A stretch of DNA of 54,556 nucleotides from Acidobacteria bacterium 28-9 (lineage in GTDB: Bacteria; Acidobacteriota; Blastocatellia; Pyrinomonadales; Pyrinomonadaceae). Positions 18,624 through 27,865 of this stretch are shown here, in pieces; positions within the stretch are counted from its first letter, which is position 1; each line of letters opens with the position of its first letter. The stretch covers positions 1 to 54,556 of the forward strand of contig MWYY01000054.1 of the NCBI GenBank assembly GCA_002050355.1. The letters are read 5' to 3'. The notes beneath the pieces are model-generated. The model was not told where the DNA came from. It made no database searches and saw only the letters and a program-made list of their open reading frames with translations. The position numbers were made by a program, and so were the translations under genes.

Positions 18624-18827
18624 ATGAAATGGGAATACCAAACGGTTAAGCTCAACGTGTTAGCTTGGAATTGGGGCGGCATTAACTTTGACGCCGACAA
18701 AGCACAAGATTTTACCAACCAATTAGGTGCTGAAGGCTGGGAACTTGTTTCGGCATTCGCCGTCAACGCTGGTGCTGGATATTCAAAGGAGGTTGTTTTT
18801 GTTTTTAAGCGACCGTTGAGTGAATAA
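18624..18827 (+). CDS. DUF4177-like small protein
   Basis: 67 aa. MKWEYQTVKL at the start, LGAEGWELVSAFAVN in the middle and EVVFVFKRPL at the end are the full DUF4177 pattern, a small beta-alpha protein of unknown role. It ends three bases before the ATG of the kinase-like gene, so the two are probably co-transcribed. ATG 18624 lies within 50 bases of the divergent dehydrogenase start, so the promoters overlap. Confidence 0.85.
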   Translation: MKWEYQTVKLNVLAWNWGGINFDADKAQDFTNQLGAEGWELVSAFAVNAGAGYSKEVVFVFKRPLSE

Positions 18828-18830
18828 TTC

Positions 18831-19886
18831 ATGAAAGACACTACCGAAATTCGCCGCGGCGAAGAATTAGACGAAGCGAATCTGCGCGAATTTTTGCGCG
18901 GCAAGTTTTCAGAATTAAAACACGAGATTGAAATTGAACAATTTCCCGCCGGAAGTTCTAATTTAACTTATTTGATAAAAATTGGCGCGTCGGAATATGT
19001 TTTGCGCCGTCCGCCGTTCGGCAATCAGGTGAAATCGGCGCACGATATGTCGCGCGAGTTTAGTGTTTTGTCGAGACTTTCAAAAATCTATAAACCCGCC
19101 CCGAAACCGCTTTTATATTGCGCGGATGAAAAGGTAATCGGCTCTGAGTTTTATTTGATGGAACGCCGCAAAGGTCTGATTATTCGCGGAAAGTCGCCTG
19201 AAGTTTTGGAAAATTCAAAAGACCTGCAACAAAGTGTCTGCGAAAAATTTATTGAAAATCTGGCAAACCTTCACGCCCTCGATTATGAAAAAATTGGTTT
19301 GGGTGATTTGGGAAAACCGGAAGGCTATGCGAAAAGACAAGTTGAAGGTTGGACAAAGCGTTACTTCAACGCAAAAACCGATGAAAATTTTGAACTTAAA
19401 ACAGTAGTCGAATGGCTGAATGAAAACGTTCCCGAAACACACGGCGCGGCATTGATTCACAACGATTACAAATTTGACAACGTGATGCTCAATCCCGAAA
19501 ATCTAACCGAAATTGTTGCAGTTCTCGATTGGGAAATGACGACAATCGGCGAGCCGCTGATGGATTTAGGGACGACGTTAGCTTACTGGATGTCAAAGGA
19601 CGCGGGCGAAAATTTATTGAGTATGCCGTTTAATCCGCGTGTTTTGATGGAAAATATCTCGCGCCCGGAATTGACGCAAATGTATGCGGAAAAATCAGGG
19701 CGTGATGTTTCAAACGTTCTTTTTTATTACGTTTTCGGCACGTTCAAAGTCGCCGCAATTGCGCAGCAGATTTATTTTCGCTTTGCAAGAGGTTTTACGC
19801 AGGACAAACGCTTTGCACGGTTTAATATTTTTGTGAACGTGCTTGGCAAAATTGCTTTGGACGCGGTTGAAAAAGGAAGTATTTAG
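18831..19886 (+). CDS. Phosphotransferase family protein (APH/ACAD10-N-like kinase)
   Basis: 351 aa. The ATP-binding lobe starts SSNLTYLIKIGASEYVLRRPP, with the lysine-equivalent VLRRPP. The catalytic loop is IHNDYKFDNVML, whose aspartate and asparagine are the kinase catalytic and metal residues. LDWEMTTIGEPLMDLG is the DFG-like metal site. It is of the aminoglycoside-phosphotransferase fold but belongs to the branch found with acyl-CoA dehydrogenases, where it phosphorylates 4-hydroxyacyl-CoA; antibiotic resistance is unlikely. The neighbouring dehydrogenase gene supports that reading. Confidence 0.88.
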   Translation: MKDTTEIRRGEELDEANLREFLRGKFSELKHEIEIEQFPAGSSNLTYLIKIGASEYVLRRPPFGNQVKSAHDMSREFSVLSRLSKIYKPAPKPLLYCADEKVIGSEFYLMERRKGLIIRGKSPEVLENSKDLQQSVCEKFIENLANLHALDYEKIGLGDLGKPEGYAKRQVEGWTKRYFNAKTDENFELKTVVEWLNENVPETHGAALIHNDYKFDNVMLNPENLTEIVAVLDWEMTTIGEPLMDLGTTLAYWMSKDAGENLLSMPFNPRVLMENISRPELTQMYAEKSGRDVSNVLFYYVFGTFKVAAIAQQIYFRFARGFTQDKRFARFNIFVNVLGKIALDAVEKGSI

Positions 19887-19936
19887 CCATGAGTAAACAC
19901 AAAGTTTTACGAGAAAAGATCAATATCTTCTATTCG

Positions 19937-19972
19937 TGTTCTTTCGTGTCTGTTCGTGGCTTATCCGATTTT
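19937..19972 (+). repeat. Dispersed intergenic repeat, TTCGTGT...TTCGTGGCT type
   Basis: TTCGTGTTCTTTCGTGTC followed by TGTTCGTGGCTTA. The reverse complement of a related sequence lies at 31112-31135 (TTAGCCACGAATAGACAC), after the start of thrC. Both are between genes. Their role is unknown. Confidence 0.55.
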
Positions 19973-19992
19973 GTTGTAAAATTATCGTTTTT

Positions 19993-21195
19993 ATGAACAA
20001 CAGAAAACTTGGGTTGGCAATCATCGGTTTAGGAGGCGCGGTCGGCACGACGATTGTCGCCGGCGTCGAGCTTTTGAAAAAAGGCAAAATCGAAAAAACC
20101 GGTTTGCCGCTTGCCAATTTGCCGGAAGATTTAACAAAAGATTTAGTCGATTACGAAAATCTCGTCTTTGGCGGCTGGGATTTGCACGCGGCGAATCTGG
20201 CACACGCGGCGGAAGAACACGACGTTTTGACGCACAAACAATTCGTCGTCGTCGAAGACGAATTGCGGAAAATAAAACCTTGGCGTGCCGCTTCAAACAA
20301 AGAATTTCTCGCGCTCGTCAAAGGCGAAAACACTTTTTCCGACAATTCGCACCGAGCTGTGATTGAAAAAATTCGGCAGGATTTACGCCAATTTCGCACA
20401 CGCGAAAAATGCGATGAAGTTGTAGTGATAAATCTCGGCTCGACCGAAAAACTCGCCGACGAAGGCAATGAAATTTTTAATTCGATTGCCGATTTTGAAA
20501 AGGCTCTAGACGCAAATTCGAAGGAAATCTCGCCCGCGATGCTTTACGCTTACGCCGCGATTTTGGAAAAAATTCCCTACGGAAATTTCACCCCATCGGT
20601 TGCCGCCGATATTCCCGCGCTGGTTGAATTTGCCGAGAAAAACAAAGTTCCAGTCGCCGGAAAAGACGGCAAAACCGGACAAACGATGATAAAAACCGCG
20701 ATTGCCCCGGCTTTAAAAACGCGCGCCTTAAAGGTTCAAGGCTGGTATTCGACCAATATCTTAGGCAATCGTGATGGTTTGGCTTTGAGCCACGAGGATT
20801 CGCTTGCTTCAAAAATCAAAACAAAAGGCTCGGTTCTTGACGATATTTTGGGTTATAAGGTTGAAGACCACCTCGTTGACATTCGCTATTATCGTCCGCG
20901 CGGCGACAACAAAGAAGCGTGGGATAACGTTGATGTGACGGGATTTCTCGGTCAGCCGATGCAGTTGAAAATCAATTTCTTATGCCGTGATTCGATTCTT
21001 GCCGCGCCGCTGGCGATCGAAATTGCGCGCCTGCTGGATTTGGCAAAAAGGCGCGGAAGTTTCGGCGCGCAGGAACAGCTTTCGGTTTTCTTCAAACTTC
21101 CGATGACGAAAACTAAAGACGCGATACCGGAACACGCTCTGCACAGGCAGGAACAGATGCTTTTTCAATGGCTGAAAAATAAAATTTTAGTTTGA
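19993..21195 (+). CDS. ino1: Myo-inositol-1-phosphate synthase
   Basis: 400 aa. It converts glucose 6-phosphate to 1D-myo-inositol 3-phosphate with NAD as a transient cofactor. LGLAIIGLGGAVGTTIVAG is the NAD-binding glycine loop. KDGKTGQTMIKTAIAPALK and WYSTNILGNRDGLAL match the catalytic core, and the lysines there are the expected active-site residues. ATG 19993 is preferred over an upstream TTG/GTG start at 19936 because homologues begin close to the glycine loop. The downstream isomerase supplies or consumes glucose 6-phosphate. Product may feed inositol phospholipids. Confidence 0.93.
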   Translation: MNNRKLGLAIIGLGGAVGTTIVAGVELLKKGKIEKTGLPLANLPEDLTKDLVDYENLVFGGWDLHAANLAHAAEEHDVLTHKQFVVVEDELRKIKPWRAASNKEFLALVKGENTFSDNSHRAVIEKIRQDLRQFRTREKCDEVVVINLGSTEKLADEGNEIFNSIADFEKALDANSKEISPAMLYAYAAILEKIPYGNFTPSVAADIPALVEFAEKNKVPVAGKDGKTGQTMIKTAIAPALKTRALKVQGWYSTNILGNRDGLALSHEDSLASKIKTKGSVLDDILGYKVEDHLVDIRYYRPRGDNKEAWDNVDVTGFLGQPMQLKINFLCRDSILAAPLAIEIARLLDLAKRRGSFGAQEQLSVFFKLPMTKTKDAIPEHALHRQEQMLFQWLKNKILV

Positions 21196-21209
21196 TAATT
21201 TCAGAGACA

Positions 21210-21689
21210 ATGCAAAACGAGCAGGAAAATAACCCAAAGGCTGTGACAAACGAAAGAATTCCGATTTGGGTTTGGCTGTTTCCGCTGTGCGGGTTAATTG
21301 ATTTGGCGGCATACTGTAGCTTTTTGACAATTAGCCTGCCGATTGCCGCTTGGACGGCGACCTTAATAGACAACGCTGTTTTACCGATGATGGTCGCCGT
21401 CCAAGGAATTTCCTGCGCCTTTTTAGTTGTGGCGGTAATTTTGGCTGTAAAAACCCCTTTGATAAAAAAACGGTATAGTTTTAAGCGTTTACTATTTATT
21501 AACGCGCTGGGATTTGTTTTGCTCGGCTTGATTCCGCCGCTGATTTTTCTTCCCGGTAGAAACAATTCGGATTTCGGTTTCGGAGTAGCTTTGATTCCGC
21601 TTTTTTTCTATCCGATTTTTAACATTGTGCGTCTTGTGATTTTGTTTCTCGTATCAACCCTTGCAGTTAAATCTGCCGGTTCGAAATAA
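21210..21689 (+). CDS. Hypothetical membrane protein
   Basis: 159 aa with four hydrophobic segments at about 18-40, 55-85, 92-115 and 130-155, separated by short loops. The first 15 residues are hydrophilic. No domain is recognised. An upstream TTG at 21192 overlaps the ino1 stop; ATG 21210 is preferred. It lies 15 bases after ino1 and 40 bases ahead of the isomerase gene, so it may share their transcript. Confidence 0.65.
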   Translation: MQNEQENNPKAVTNERIPIWVWLFPLCGLIDLAAYCSFLTISLPIAAWTATLIDNAVLPMMVAVQGISCAFLVVAVILAVKTPLIKKRYSFKRLLFINALGFVLLGLIPPLIFLPGRNNSDFGFGVALIPLFFYPIFNIVRLVILFLVSTLAVKSAGSK

Positions 21690-21729
21690 CTTTTCGCCTC
21701 TTCGTCCCGGGTTATGCTAAATTTATTCT

Positions 21730-23430
21730 ATGCTTAATTCAATTTCTTATTCATTACCGGAAAATTTGCAAAAGACTGTTCAATCGAAATTTGACGAATG
21801 GCAAAAGGCGGATAAAATCGGACTTTTGTGGAACAAAGACCAATCGCTTTGGACGAACGACGACGAGGCAAAATGGCTCGGCTGGCTCGATGTAGTCGAA
21901 ACCGAATCGAACGATTTGCAGAAGTACCGTGATTTTGCCGAAGAGATTAAAGGCGCTGGTTTCGCGCACGTTTTGCTGATGGGAATGGGCGGCTCATCCT
22001 TGTGTCCCGAAGTTTTGGCAATCACTTTCGGCAAAGAGAATTTTCACATTTTAGACTCCACCGTACCAATGCAAATCAAAGCGGTTGAAAGCAAAATTGA
22101 TTTGGCAAAAACGCTTTTTATCGTCGCCAGCAAATCGGGTTCAACCTTAGAGCCAAATACTTTTAAACAATATTTTTTCGAGAAGGTTTCTGAACTTGTC
22201 GGACGTGAAAATGCCGGAAAACAATTCGTCGCCATTACCGACCCAACCTCAAAAATGCAAACGGTTGCCGAGCATGACAATTTCCGTAAAATCTTTTTCG
22301 GCGACCCTTCAATCGGCGGCAGATTTTCCGCGTTGTCGGCTTTCGGTTTGACGGCGGCGATGGCAATGGGTTTGGACGTAGAAGATTTTTTGCAAAGAAC
22401 TATGGAAATGGTTCACGCCTGCAAATCGCACGTTCCCGCAGAAAATCCGGGCGCGATTCTCGGAACGATTTTGGGTGTTTGCCAAACAAATGGGCGCGAC
22501 AAATTGACGATTTTTACCTCACCGGAAATTTACGATACGGGAGCGTGGCTCGAACAGCTTATAGCCGAATCAACAGGAAAATCCGACATTTCAATAATTC
22601 CGGTTGACCGCGAAACGCCGCAGCCGATTGAAAACTACGGCGACGACCGCGTTTTCGCTTATCTAAAACTCGACGGCACACGAGACGATTCTTCTTTAGA
22701 CGAAAAAGTCTCTGCGCTCGAAGCCGCCGGACACGCCGTCGTGCGTATTGTTTTGCCGGACAAGATGAATCTCGGACAGGAATTTTTTCGCTGGGAATTT
22801 GCAACTGCCGTCGCCGGTTCGATTATGCAAATCAATACGTTTAACCAGCCCGATGTTGAAGCCGCAAAAATCGAAGCACGAAAAATCACTGATGAATACG
22901 AAAAGACCGGAAAGCTCCCGGATGAAAAACCCTTTTATGAAGAAAATGGCGTCAAGCTTTTTACCGACGAAAAAAATCTGGAACAATTAAACGAATTTGT
23001 CGGTGGTGAAAAGTCTCTGAAGAAATATCTCGCCGCACATCTGGCGCATTTGCAGGAAACAGATTATTTTGCGCTTCTGGCTTATGTGGAAATGAATGAG
23101 GAAATTGAATCCATCTTACAAGAAATTCGCACTCAAGTTTTAGAAACAAAACTCGTTGCGACTTGTCTCGGTTTCGGTCCGCGTTTTCTGCACTCGACTG
23201 GGCAAGCCTACAAAGGGGGCGCAAACCAGGGAGTTTTCCTGCAAATCACGTCCGATGATGCTGAAGACTTACAAGTGCCGGAACAAAAATTTACTTTCGG
23301 CGTCGTCAAAGCTGCGCAGGCGCGAGGCGATTTTCAGGTTTTGCTTGACCGCGAACGTCGTGCTTTGCGCGTGCATCTTGGTGAAAATGTGACGGAAGAA
23401 TTAAGAAAACTGGCAGAAATTATTCGTTAA
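21730..23430 (+). CDS. pgi: Glucose-6-phosphate isomerase, of the transaldolase-fused type
   Basis: 566 aa. It interconverts glucose 6-phosphate and fructose 6-phosphate. MGMGGSSLCPEVL and VASKSGSTLEPN are the two SIS sugar-binding loops. GGRFSALSAFGLTAAM follows, and TGQAYKGGANQGVFLQI is the C-terminal isomerase end. Sequence and length match the isomerase half of bifunctional Tal-Pgi proteins rather than the classical E. coli enzyme; the transaldolase half is not in this frame, and none is seen nearby. ATG 21730 is the only good start. Confidence 0.88.
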   Translation: MLNSISYSLPENLQKTVQSKFDEWQKADKIGLLWNKDQSLWTNDDEAKWLGWLDVVETESNDLQKYRDFAEEIKGAGFAHVLLMGMGGSSLCPEVLAITFGKENFHILDSTVPMQIKAVESKIDLAKTLFIVASKSGSTLEPNTFKQYFFEKVSELVGRENAGKQFVAITDPTSKMQTVAEHDNFRKIFFGDPSIGGRFSALSAFGLTAAMAMGLDVEDFLQRTMEMVHACKSHVPAENPGAILGTILGVCQTNGRDKLTIFTSPEIYDTGAWLEQLIAESTGKSDISIIPVDRETPQPIENYGDDRVFAYLKLDGTRDDSSLDEKVSALEAAGHAVVRIVLPDKMNLGQEFFRWEFATAVAGSIMQINTFNQPDVEAAKIEARKITDEYEKTGKLPDEKPFYEENGVKLFTDEKNLEQLNEFVGGEKSLKKYLAAHLAHLQETDYFALLAYVEMNEEIESILQEIRTQVLETKLVATCLGFGPRFLHSTGQAYKGGANQGVFLQITSDDAEDLQVPEQKFTFGVVKAAQARGDFQVLLDRERRALRVHLGENVTEELRKLAEIIR

Positions 23431-23466
23431 CCTTTCACGGGAAATAAGTTTCAGATGATTTGGGTT

Positions 23467-23502
23467 TCGACGATTATTTTGTAATCACAAAATAATCGTC
23501 GA
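23467..23502. terminator. Perfect 16-bp palindrome after pgi
   Basis: TCGACGATTATTTTGT at 23467-23482 pairs exactly with its reverse complement at 23487-23502 across a 4-base loop, AATC. There is no T-run after it, so it may be a Rho-independent-like stop, an mRNA 3' barrier or a repeat. Confidence 0.7.
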
Positions 23503-23693
23503 GCCGTTTAAAAAGCCCGTGTTTCATTCTCTATAAATTTTTGAAAAGACAATATAAATTCATTCAACTTTTCTCTAACATTGCGCGTCTAAAGCCTGAC
23601 GGACAAAATCAAGTCCGAAACTCCCCATAATATCAACTTTTTACATTTACTCCCTTCAAACTACTTCAATCCGCAAAAATTAAGGAGAGAAAA

Positions 23694-24575
23694 ATGAAAA
23701 ACTACAGTTTAAAATTTTTTGTCGTCGTTATGGCAATCGTCGGTTCAATCGGCGCTACGAGCAGTAATGTCAACGCACAATTTGCGCGCAATAATTTGTC
23801 CAGAGCGCAAGTTGACCGCCTAATCAGAAATGTCGAAGAACGTGTCGACCGTTTTGTCGTGCAATTTGACTACGCGCTCGACAACAGCCGTTTGAACAAT
23901 ACCAGGCGCGAAGATAATTTGAACCAGCGCGCCCGCGATTTGGAAACGGCAACCGATGAACTTCGCCGCGAGTTTGACCGCAACGATTCACGTCGGGAAA
24001 ACAGTGCAGAAGTTCGCCGAGTGTTAAATATCGCTTCGGATATAAACGTGGCGATGCGTAATCGCAGACTTAACCAGGCAACCGAGCGCAATTGGGCGGT
24101 GGTCAGAACCGAACTCAATGCTCTGGCGCGTGCCTACAATCTGCCGCAATTGGGCGGTGCGTATAACCAGAACACGTACAACGGACAAGGCAATTCGAAT
24201 TTGTCGAGAGCGCGAATCGACCGACTTATTAGAAACGTCGAACAGCGCGTTGACCGCTTTGTCGTGCAGTTTGATTATGCGCTCGACAACAGTCGTTTGA
24301 ATAATACGCGACGCGAAAATCGCTTAAATCAACTGGCGAGAGATTTAGAGCAGGCGACCGACGAATTGCGGCGCGAGTTTGACCGCAACGACTCCAGACG
24401 TGAAAACAGCGCCGAAGTTCGCAAATGCTTAAACATCGCTTCGGACATCGACGTTGCAATGCGAAATCGCCGATTAAATCGCGCGACCGAAACTAATTGG
24501 GTAGCCGTCCGCACTGAACTCAATGCTTTGGCGCAGGCTTACAATTTATCATCCGTCGGCGGCAGATATCGTTAA
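23694..24575 (+). CDS. Secreted helical protein with two long internal repeats
   Basis: 293 aa with a signal peptide (about 1-28, ending SSNVNAQ). Two repeats of about 115 residues (36-150 and 170-286) share LIRNVEERVDRFVVQFDYAL, DELRREFDRNDSRRENSAEVR and LNIASDINVAMRNRRL. Each is charged, helical and arginine-rich, suggesting a periplasmic or extracellular coiled protein. The AAGGAGAG ribosome site is at 23682. Function is not recognised. A bidirectional terminator follows. Confidence 0.8.
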   Translation: MKNYSLKFFVVVMAIVGSIGATSSNVNAQFARNNLSRAQVDRLIRNVEERVDRFVVQFDYALDNSRLNNTRREDNLNQRARDLETATDELRREFDRNDSRRENSAEVRRVLNIASDINVAMRNRRLNQATERNWAVVRTELNALARAYNLPQLGGAYNQNTYNGQGNSNLSRARIDRLIRNVEQRVDRFVVQFDYALDNSRLNNTRRENRLNQLARDLEQATDELRREFDRNDSRRENSAEVRKCLNIASDIDVAMRNRRLNRATETNWVAVRTELNALAQAYNLSSVGGRYR

Positions 24576-24598
24576 TTCGACAAAACTCAAACTACGGC

Positions 24599-24635
24599 AA
24601 AAAGCGTTAGGAAAATAATTTTCCTAACGCTTTTT
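24599..24635. terminator. Bidirectional Rho-independent terminator
   Basis: AAAAAGCGTTAGGAAAAT pairs with ATTTTCCTAACGCTTTTT, with T-runs on both strands. It separates the convergent secreted-protein genes on either side. Confidence 0.9.
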
Positions 24636-24676
24636 CTATTGTACAAACCGGGAAATTTATTTCGTTTCGATTGTTG

Positions 24677-25483
24677 TTATCTTGCGTTGAATTTTCTGGC
24701 GTCGAGAGTAATGTCGCCGTTGACGTATGCGGTAACTTCCGTTCCCTTGGGAATGGCGATGTCTTTTCCTTTCATCAAAAGAAAAAACGGTGCAGCCGGG
24801 AAGAAAAGAATGCTTGAAGCAACGATTGCGCCGGTCATCGCGCCGGTTTTGCCGCCGCCTTTTGTTTCTTTAGTCGCGCGCAATGCAACTTTTTCGCCGG
24901 ACACAAGACGCACGCTGTCCAGAACTATATCCAATTTTCCCCCTTTTCCCATTCTTCCTTTCGGTTTAGCATTTGTAACCGTCGCCAGAGCAACTGCGCC
25001 GCGCTGAATAACCACAATATCACCGACTTTGATGTCTTCGATAACTTCGAAATCGACTGTTTCGCCGGTTTTTGCATCGGCGGAAGACATATTTCGACTC
25101 AAACGCAATTTGAGTGGCGTCTGGTCTGTCAGCATAAACGGAACCGCCGCGCCGGATTGATTTGAATTGTTGCCGGTCGAAGCGTTGTTAACTTGCCCAC
25201 CGGTGTTCGATGAACTTTCCATCATCGCCATCATTACCGCGTTGGGCGCGCCGCTTTTTTTCAGGGTTTGCAAAGCCGAAGCTGAAGTGTCAAATGAATT
25301 TCTGGAAGATTTTATTTTTGCAATTATAATTTCCTGTGAAAATCCTGATTTGACCATGTCTATAACTGCTTGATTGGTAAGGACTTCCTGTGTTTGCGCC
25401 GAAGCTGCAACCGGCGATAAAACAAGACAGAAAACGCTTTGCAGTAGTAATACGCTTAGAGATGCGGATAACAATTTTTTCAT
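24677..25483 (-). CDS. Secreted protein, conserved hypothetical
   Basis: 268 aa. A signal peptide ends near ASAQTQ. A helical segment, LTNQAVIDMVKSGFSQEIIIAKIKSS, followed by ALQTLKKSGAPNAVMMAMM, is familiar from several acidobacterial and Bacteroidetes secreted proteins. After a linker rich in asparagine comes a beta domain (LRLSRNMSSADAKTGETVDFEVIEDIKVGDIVVI), a hydrophobic segment near 218-240 and TEVTAYVNGDITLD. The last part resembles cell-envelope carrier domains. ATG 25483 has AAGGAG at 25492-25497. Function unknown. Confidence 0.75.
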   Translation of the reverse strand: MKKLLSASLSVLLLQSVFCLVLSPVAASAQTQEVLTNQAVIDMVKSGFSQEIIIAKIKSSRNSFDTSASALQTLKKSGAPNAVMMAMMESSSNTGGQVNNASTGNNSNQSGAAVPFMLTDQTPLKLRLSRNMSSADAKTGETVDFEVIEDIKVGDIVVIQRGAVALATVTNAKPKGRMGKGGKLDIVLDSVRLVSGEKVALRATKETKGGGKTGAMTGAIVASSILFFPAAPFFLLMKGKDIAIPKGTEVTAYVNGDITLDARKFNAR

Positions 25484-25609
25484 TTAGATTCTCCTTGAGA
25501 AGTTTTTGAACAGATTAGAGTTAAGATATATTAAGATAATTCAATAATTTTGTCTTCTAAAAATTTCAATTATCGAATATTTTTTCAGCTTTACTTGTAT
25601 ATCAAATAA

Positions 25610-25648
25610 AAAAAGTGTTTAGAGGTTAAGTCCAAACACTTTTTACTC
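25610..25648. terminator. Bidirectional terminator
   Basis: AAAAAGTGTTT and AAACACTTTTT form a stem with a 13-base loop between the 268-aa gene's promoter region and the small gene at 25665. It should end transcription of the minus-strand radical SAM/small-protein operon. Confidence 0.75.
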
Positions 25649-25664
25649 GATTTACCGCGCGAAT

Positions 25665-25874
25665 CTATTTCGCGTCGTTTTCGTCTTTGCCGTCGTCATA
25701 AATCAGATTGCCGCTTTCGTCAATCGCGTCTTTATCGACATGTTCCTGCGGTGTTTTCTTCCCCACCTGTGGAGCGTGTTCCGGGTGTTCGCCAACATCT
25801 TCGGCAATTGTTCCTTCTTTTTCGTTTTGCTCGATTGCCTTTTTCGCTTGGGCAACATCTCTTTCGTCAGGCAT
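25665..25874 (-). CDS. Small acidic hydrophilic protein
   Basis: 69 aa, MPDERDVAQAKKAIEQNEKE at the start, then a proline/glutamate region and DESGNLIYDDGKDE at the end. There is no domain or membrane segment. ATG 25874 has a GGGAGACG site; a longer start at 25913 is possible but overlaps the upstream stop. It lies 36 bases after the radical SAM gene on the same strand. Product unknown. Confidence 0.65.
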   Translation of the reverse strand: MPDERDVAQAKKAIEQNEKEGTIAEDVGEHPEHAPQVGKKTPQEHVDKDAIDESGNLIYDDGKDENDAK

Positions 25875-25909
25875 AATTTTTTCGTCTCCCTTATTCTTTT
25901 TTCCTATTG

Positions 25910-27865
25910 TCAAACTTTTTCGTATTCTTCCTCTTCAATCAGATATGGCGTCGCCGCGGGTTTGTCCAAATCTTCCTGCAAAACTTTGGCAATCACCGGC
26001 AAACTCAAACTGCGCGTTTTTGCGATATTCGGAACGGCTTTGCCTTTCGCATAAACATCGTGTCGTCCGTTATCTTTATACCATTCGGCTAAAGACGCGG
26101 TTTTGTTCATTTCCTCGACAATCTGCCGCCAGCCGACGCCGGTGTTGTAGGCGCAAAACGAAATCTCGCCTTCCTGTGTGCCGTATGGAATAACGCACAT
26201 TTCCGTGCGGCGGAAATCATAATTGAATAAATCCTGAAACCACATTCCTTCGACACAAAGAACACGCCACATATCTTCCGACGGGTCTTTCGGCTGCACT
26301 TTCATTCGATCATTGCGGTCTGAATTTGAATCAGCCGACGAAGGTTTAAAAAGATTCAAAATTTGCGAAACGGGAAAACCATCGGGCGCGTTCGATGCGT
26401 CGTAATTCCGCATAATCGCCATACCGAGCTGCGCCATCGTCAGCTTTTTGCCGCGAGCCGTGTCGGTAATCGTCGCTACGTCTCTCGTAAATTGCTCGTA
26501 GTTGAAAAAGTCGAACAGCGAAGTCATCGCGCCCGTATTTTTATTAACGACAATCAAGGTAAAAATTCCGCAGTTCGGATGACAATTACACGACGACCAA
26601 CCCCACGGCGCGTCCGCGCCTTGCAACATATCCATTACCGAAGTGAAAGCCGAATACGAAGAAAGCGGAAACCAATCGCGCAATGGCTCAAGCGTTCCGT
26701 CGAGTTGGTCTTTTAAATCGTGTGTCATTCCGGCGAGCGTGTAGCGTTGCTGAATGCGGTCTTTGTCGGAAACGTCTTCGTCGCGTCCGGTGAAACTTAC
26801 AGGCTGAAACGCAATCGTCTGAACTTTATCAATATTCTGTGCGGCAAATTTTACGATGTCGCCGATTGCGTCATTGTTGACTGTATTGACAATCGTCGTC
26901 ACCAAAGTAACTTTAATCCCGACCGACGCAAGATTTTCAATCGCTTTTAATTTCACGTCGAACAAATTTCCAACGCCGCGATGTTTATTTTTCTCTTCGC
27001 TCGTTCCGTCGAATTGCAGATAAACGCCGTGTTGCCCGGCTTCTTTGGCAGCTTTGCAAAACTCGATATCTTCGGCGTAACGGATGCCATTCGTCGCGGC
27101 TAGGATTCGATAAAATCCAATCTTCTTCGCATACGCGACCGATTCCAAAAAGTGTGGCGCGATGGTCGGTTCGCCGCCGGAAAATAAAATGATGATTTGG
27201 CGGCGCGGCTTGAACGAAATCGCGTTGTCTAGAATTTGTTTCGTGTCTTCAAACGTCGGTTCGTGGACGTAGCCGACTTGATTCGCGTCCATAAAACACG
27301 GGTTGCACATCATATTACAGCGGTTCGTTAAATCAACGGTCAACACCGCGCCGCGCCCGAATTTTATATCCGAAGTTCCGTGATGATGAACGTGCTTGTC
27401 TTCCGCCGCTTTGAAATCACGCCCGTAAAACAGCGATTCTATTCGTTCCAAAAACTTCGCGTCCGTCGCCATCACGTCAACGAATTCGCCGTGCGTCGGA
27501 CAGGTTTTCTTCATCAAGACTTGCCCGTTTTCCTCGACAATCTGCGCCTTGATTTCGCCCGGATGCGAATTCATCAAAATCTCAAGCGGAATCGTTTTAT
27601 CAATCACGCCGTTGCGAACATTCTTCACGCACGTCGGGCAAAGCGAATCGGTTTCGCGCGGAAATCCGAGCGGCGGCGCGGTGCGCTCATAAGATTTTAA
27701 TAAAGGTTCTGCCGCCCAATTCGGTTTGATAGATTCGCCTTCGGGCAAAGATTTGTTAACGGCTTGAAACGCCTTCCAACCAATATCGGCAAGTTTCGAC
27801 GCGGCTTTCGAGCCGGTCTTTCCCTTCCCTTTTCCTTCGCCGCGTCTGAAATTATCACTGAACAT
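25910..27865 (-). CDS. Radical SAM protein of the COG1964/Tes-like type
   Basis: 651 aa. An N-terminal zinc region has C76-PT-C79 and, 43 residues on, C122-PTH. The cluster motif CNMMCNPC is at 183-190, followed by FSGGEPTIAPHF. GVYLQFDGTSEEKNKHRG, TIVNTVNNDAIGDIVKFA, QTIAFQPVSFTGR and SSCNCHPNCGIFTLIV match the layout of the archaeal tetraether synthase Tes and its bacterial relatives, which join lipid tails through radical chemistry. The match is by motif memory only. Acidobacteria make membrane-spanning lipids, so such a role is attractive but unproved. ATG 27865 has no strong ribosome site. Confidence 0.85.
   Translation of the reverse strand: MFSDNFRRGEGKGKGKTGSKAASKLADIGWKAFQAVNKSLPEGESIKPNWAAEPLLKSYERTAPPLGFPRETDSLCPTCVKNVRNGVIDKTIPLEILMNSHPGEIKAQIVEENGQVLMKKTCPTHGEFVDVMATDAKFLERIESLFYGRDFKAAEDKHVHHHGTSDIKFGRGAVLTVDLTNRCNMMCNPCFMDANQVGYVHEPTFEDTKQILDNAISFKPRRQIIILFSGGEPTIAPHFLESVAYAKKIGFYRILAATNGIRYAEDIEFCKAAKEAGQHGVYLQFDGTSEEKNKHRGVGNLFDVKLKAIENLASVGIKVTLVTTIVNTVNNDAIGDIVKFAAQNIDKVQTIAFQPVSFTGRDEDVSDKDRIQQRYTLAGMTHDLKDQLDGTLEPLRDWFPLSSYSAFTSVMDMLQGADAPWGWSSCNCHPNCGIFTLIVVNKNTGAMTSLFDFFNYEQFTRDVATITDTARGKKLTMAQLGMAIMRNYDASNAPDGFPVSQILNLFKPSSADSNSDRNDRMKVQPKDPSEDMWRVLCVEGMWFQDLFNYDFRRTEMCVIPYGTQEGEISFCAYNTGVGWRQIVEEMNKTASLAEWYKDNGRHDVYAKGKAVPNIAKTRSLSLPVIAKVLQEDLDKPAATPYLIEEEEYEKV

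Noticed and set aside
18831..19886. Aminoglycoside resistance kinase
   Set aside because: Family branch and the facing acyl-CoA dehydrogenase point to acyl-CoA metabolism.
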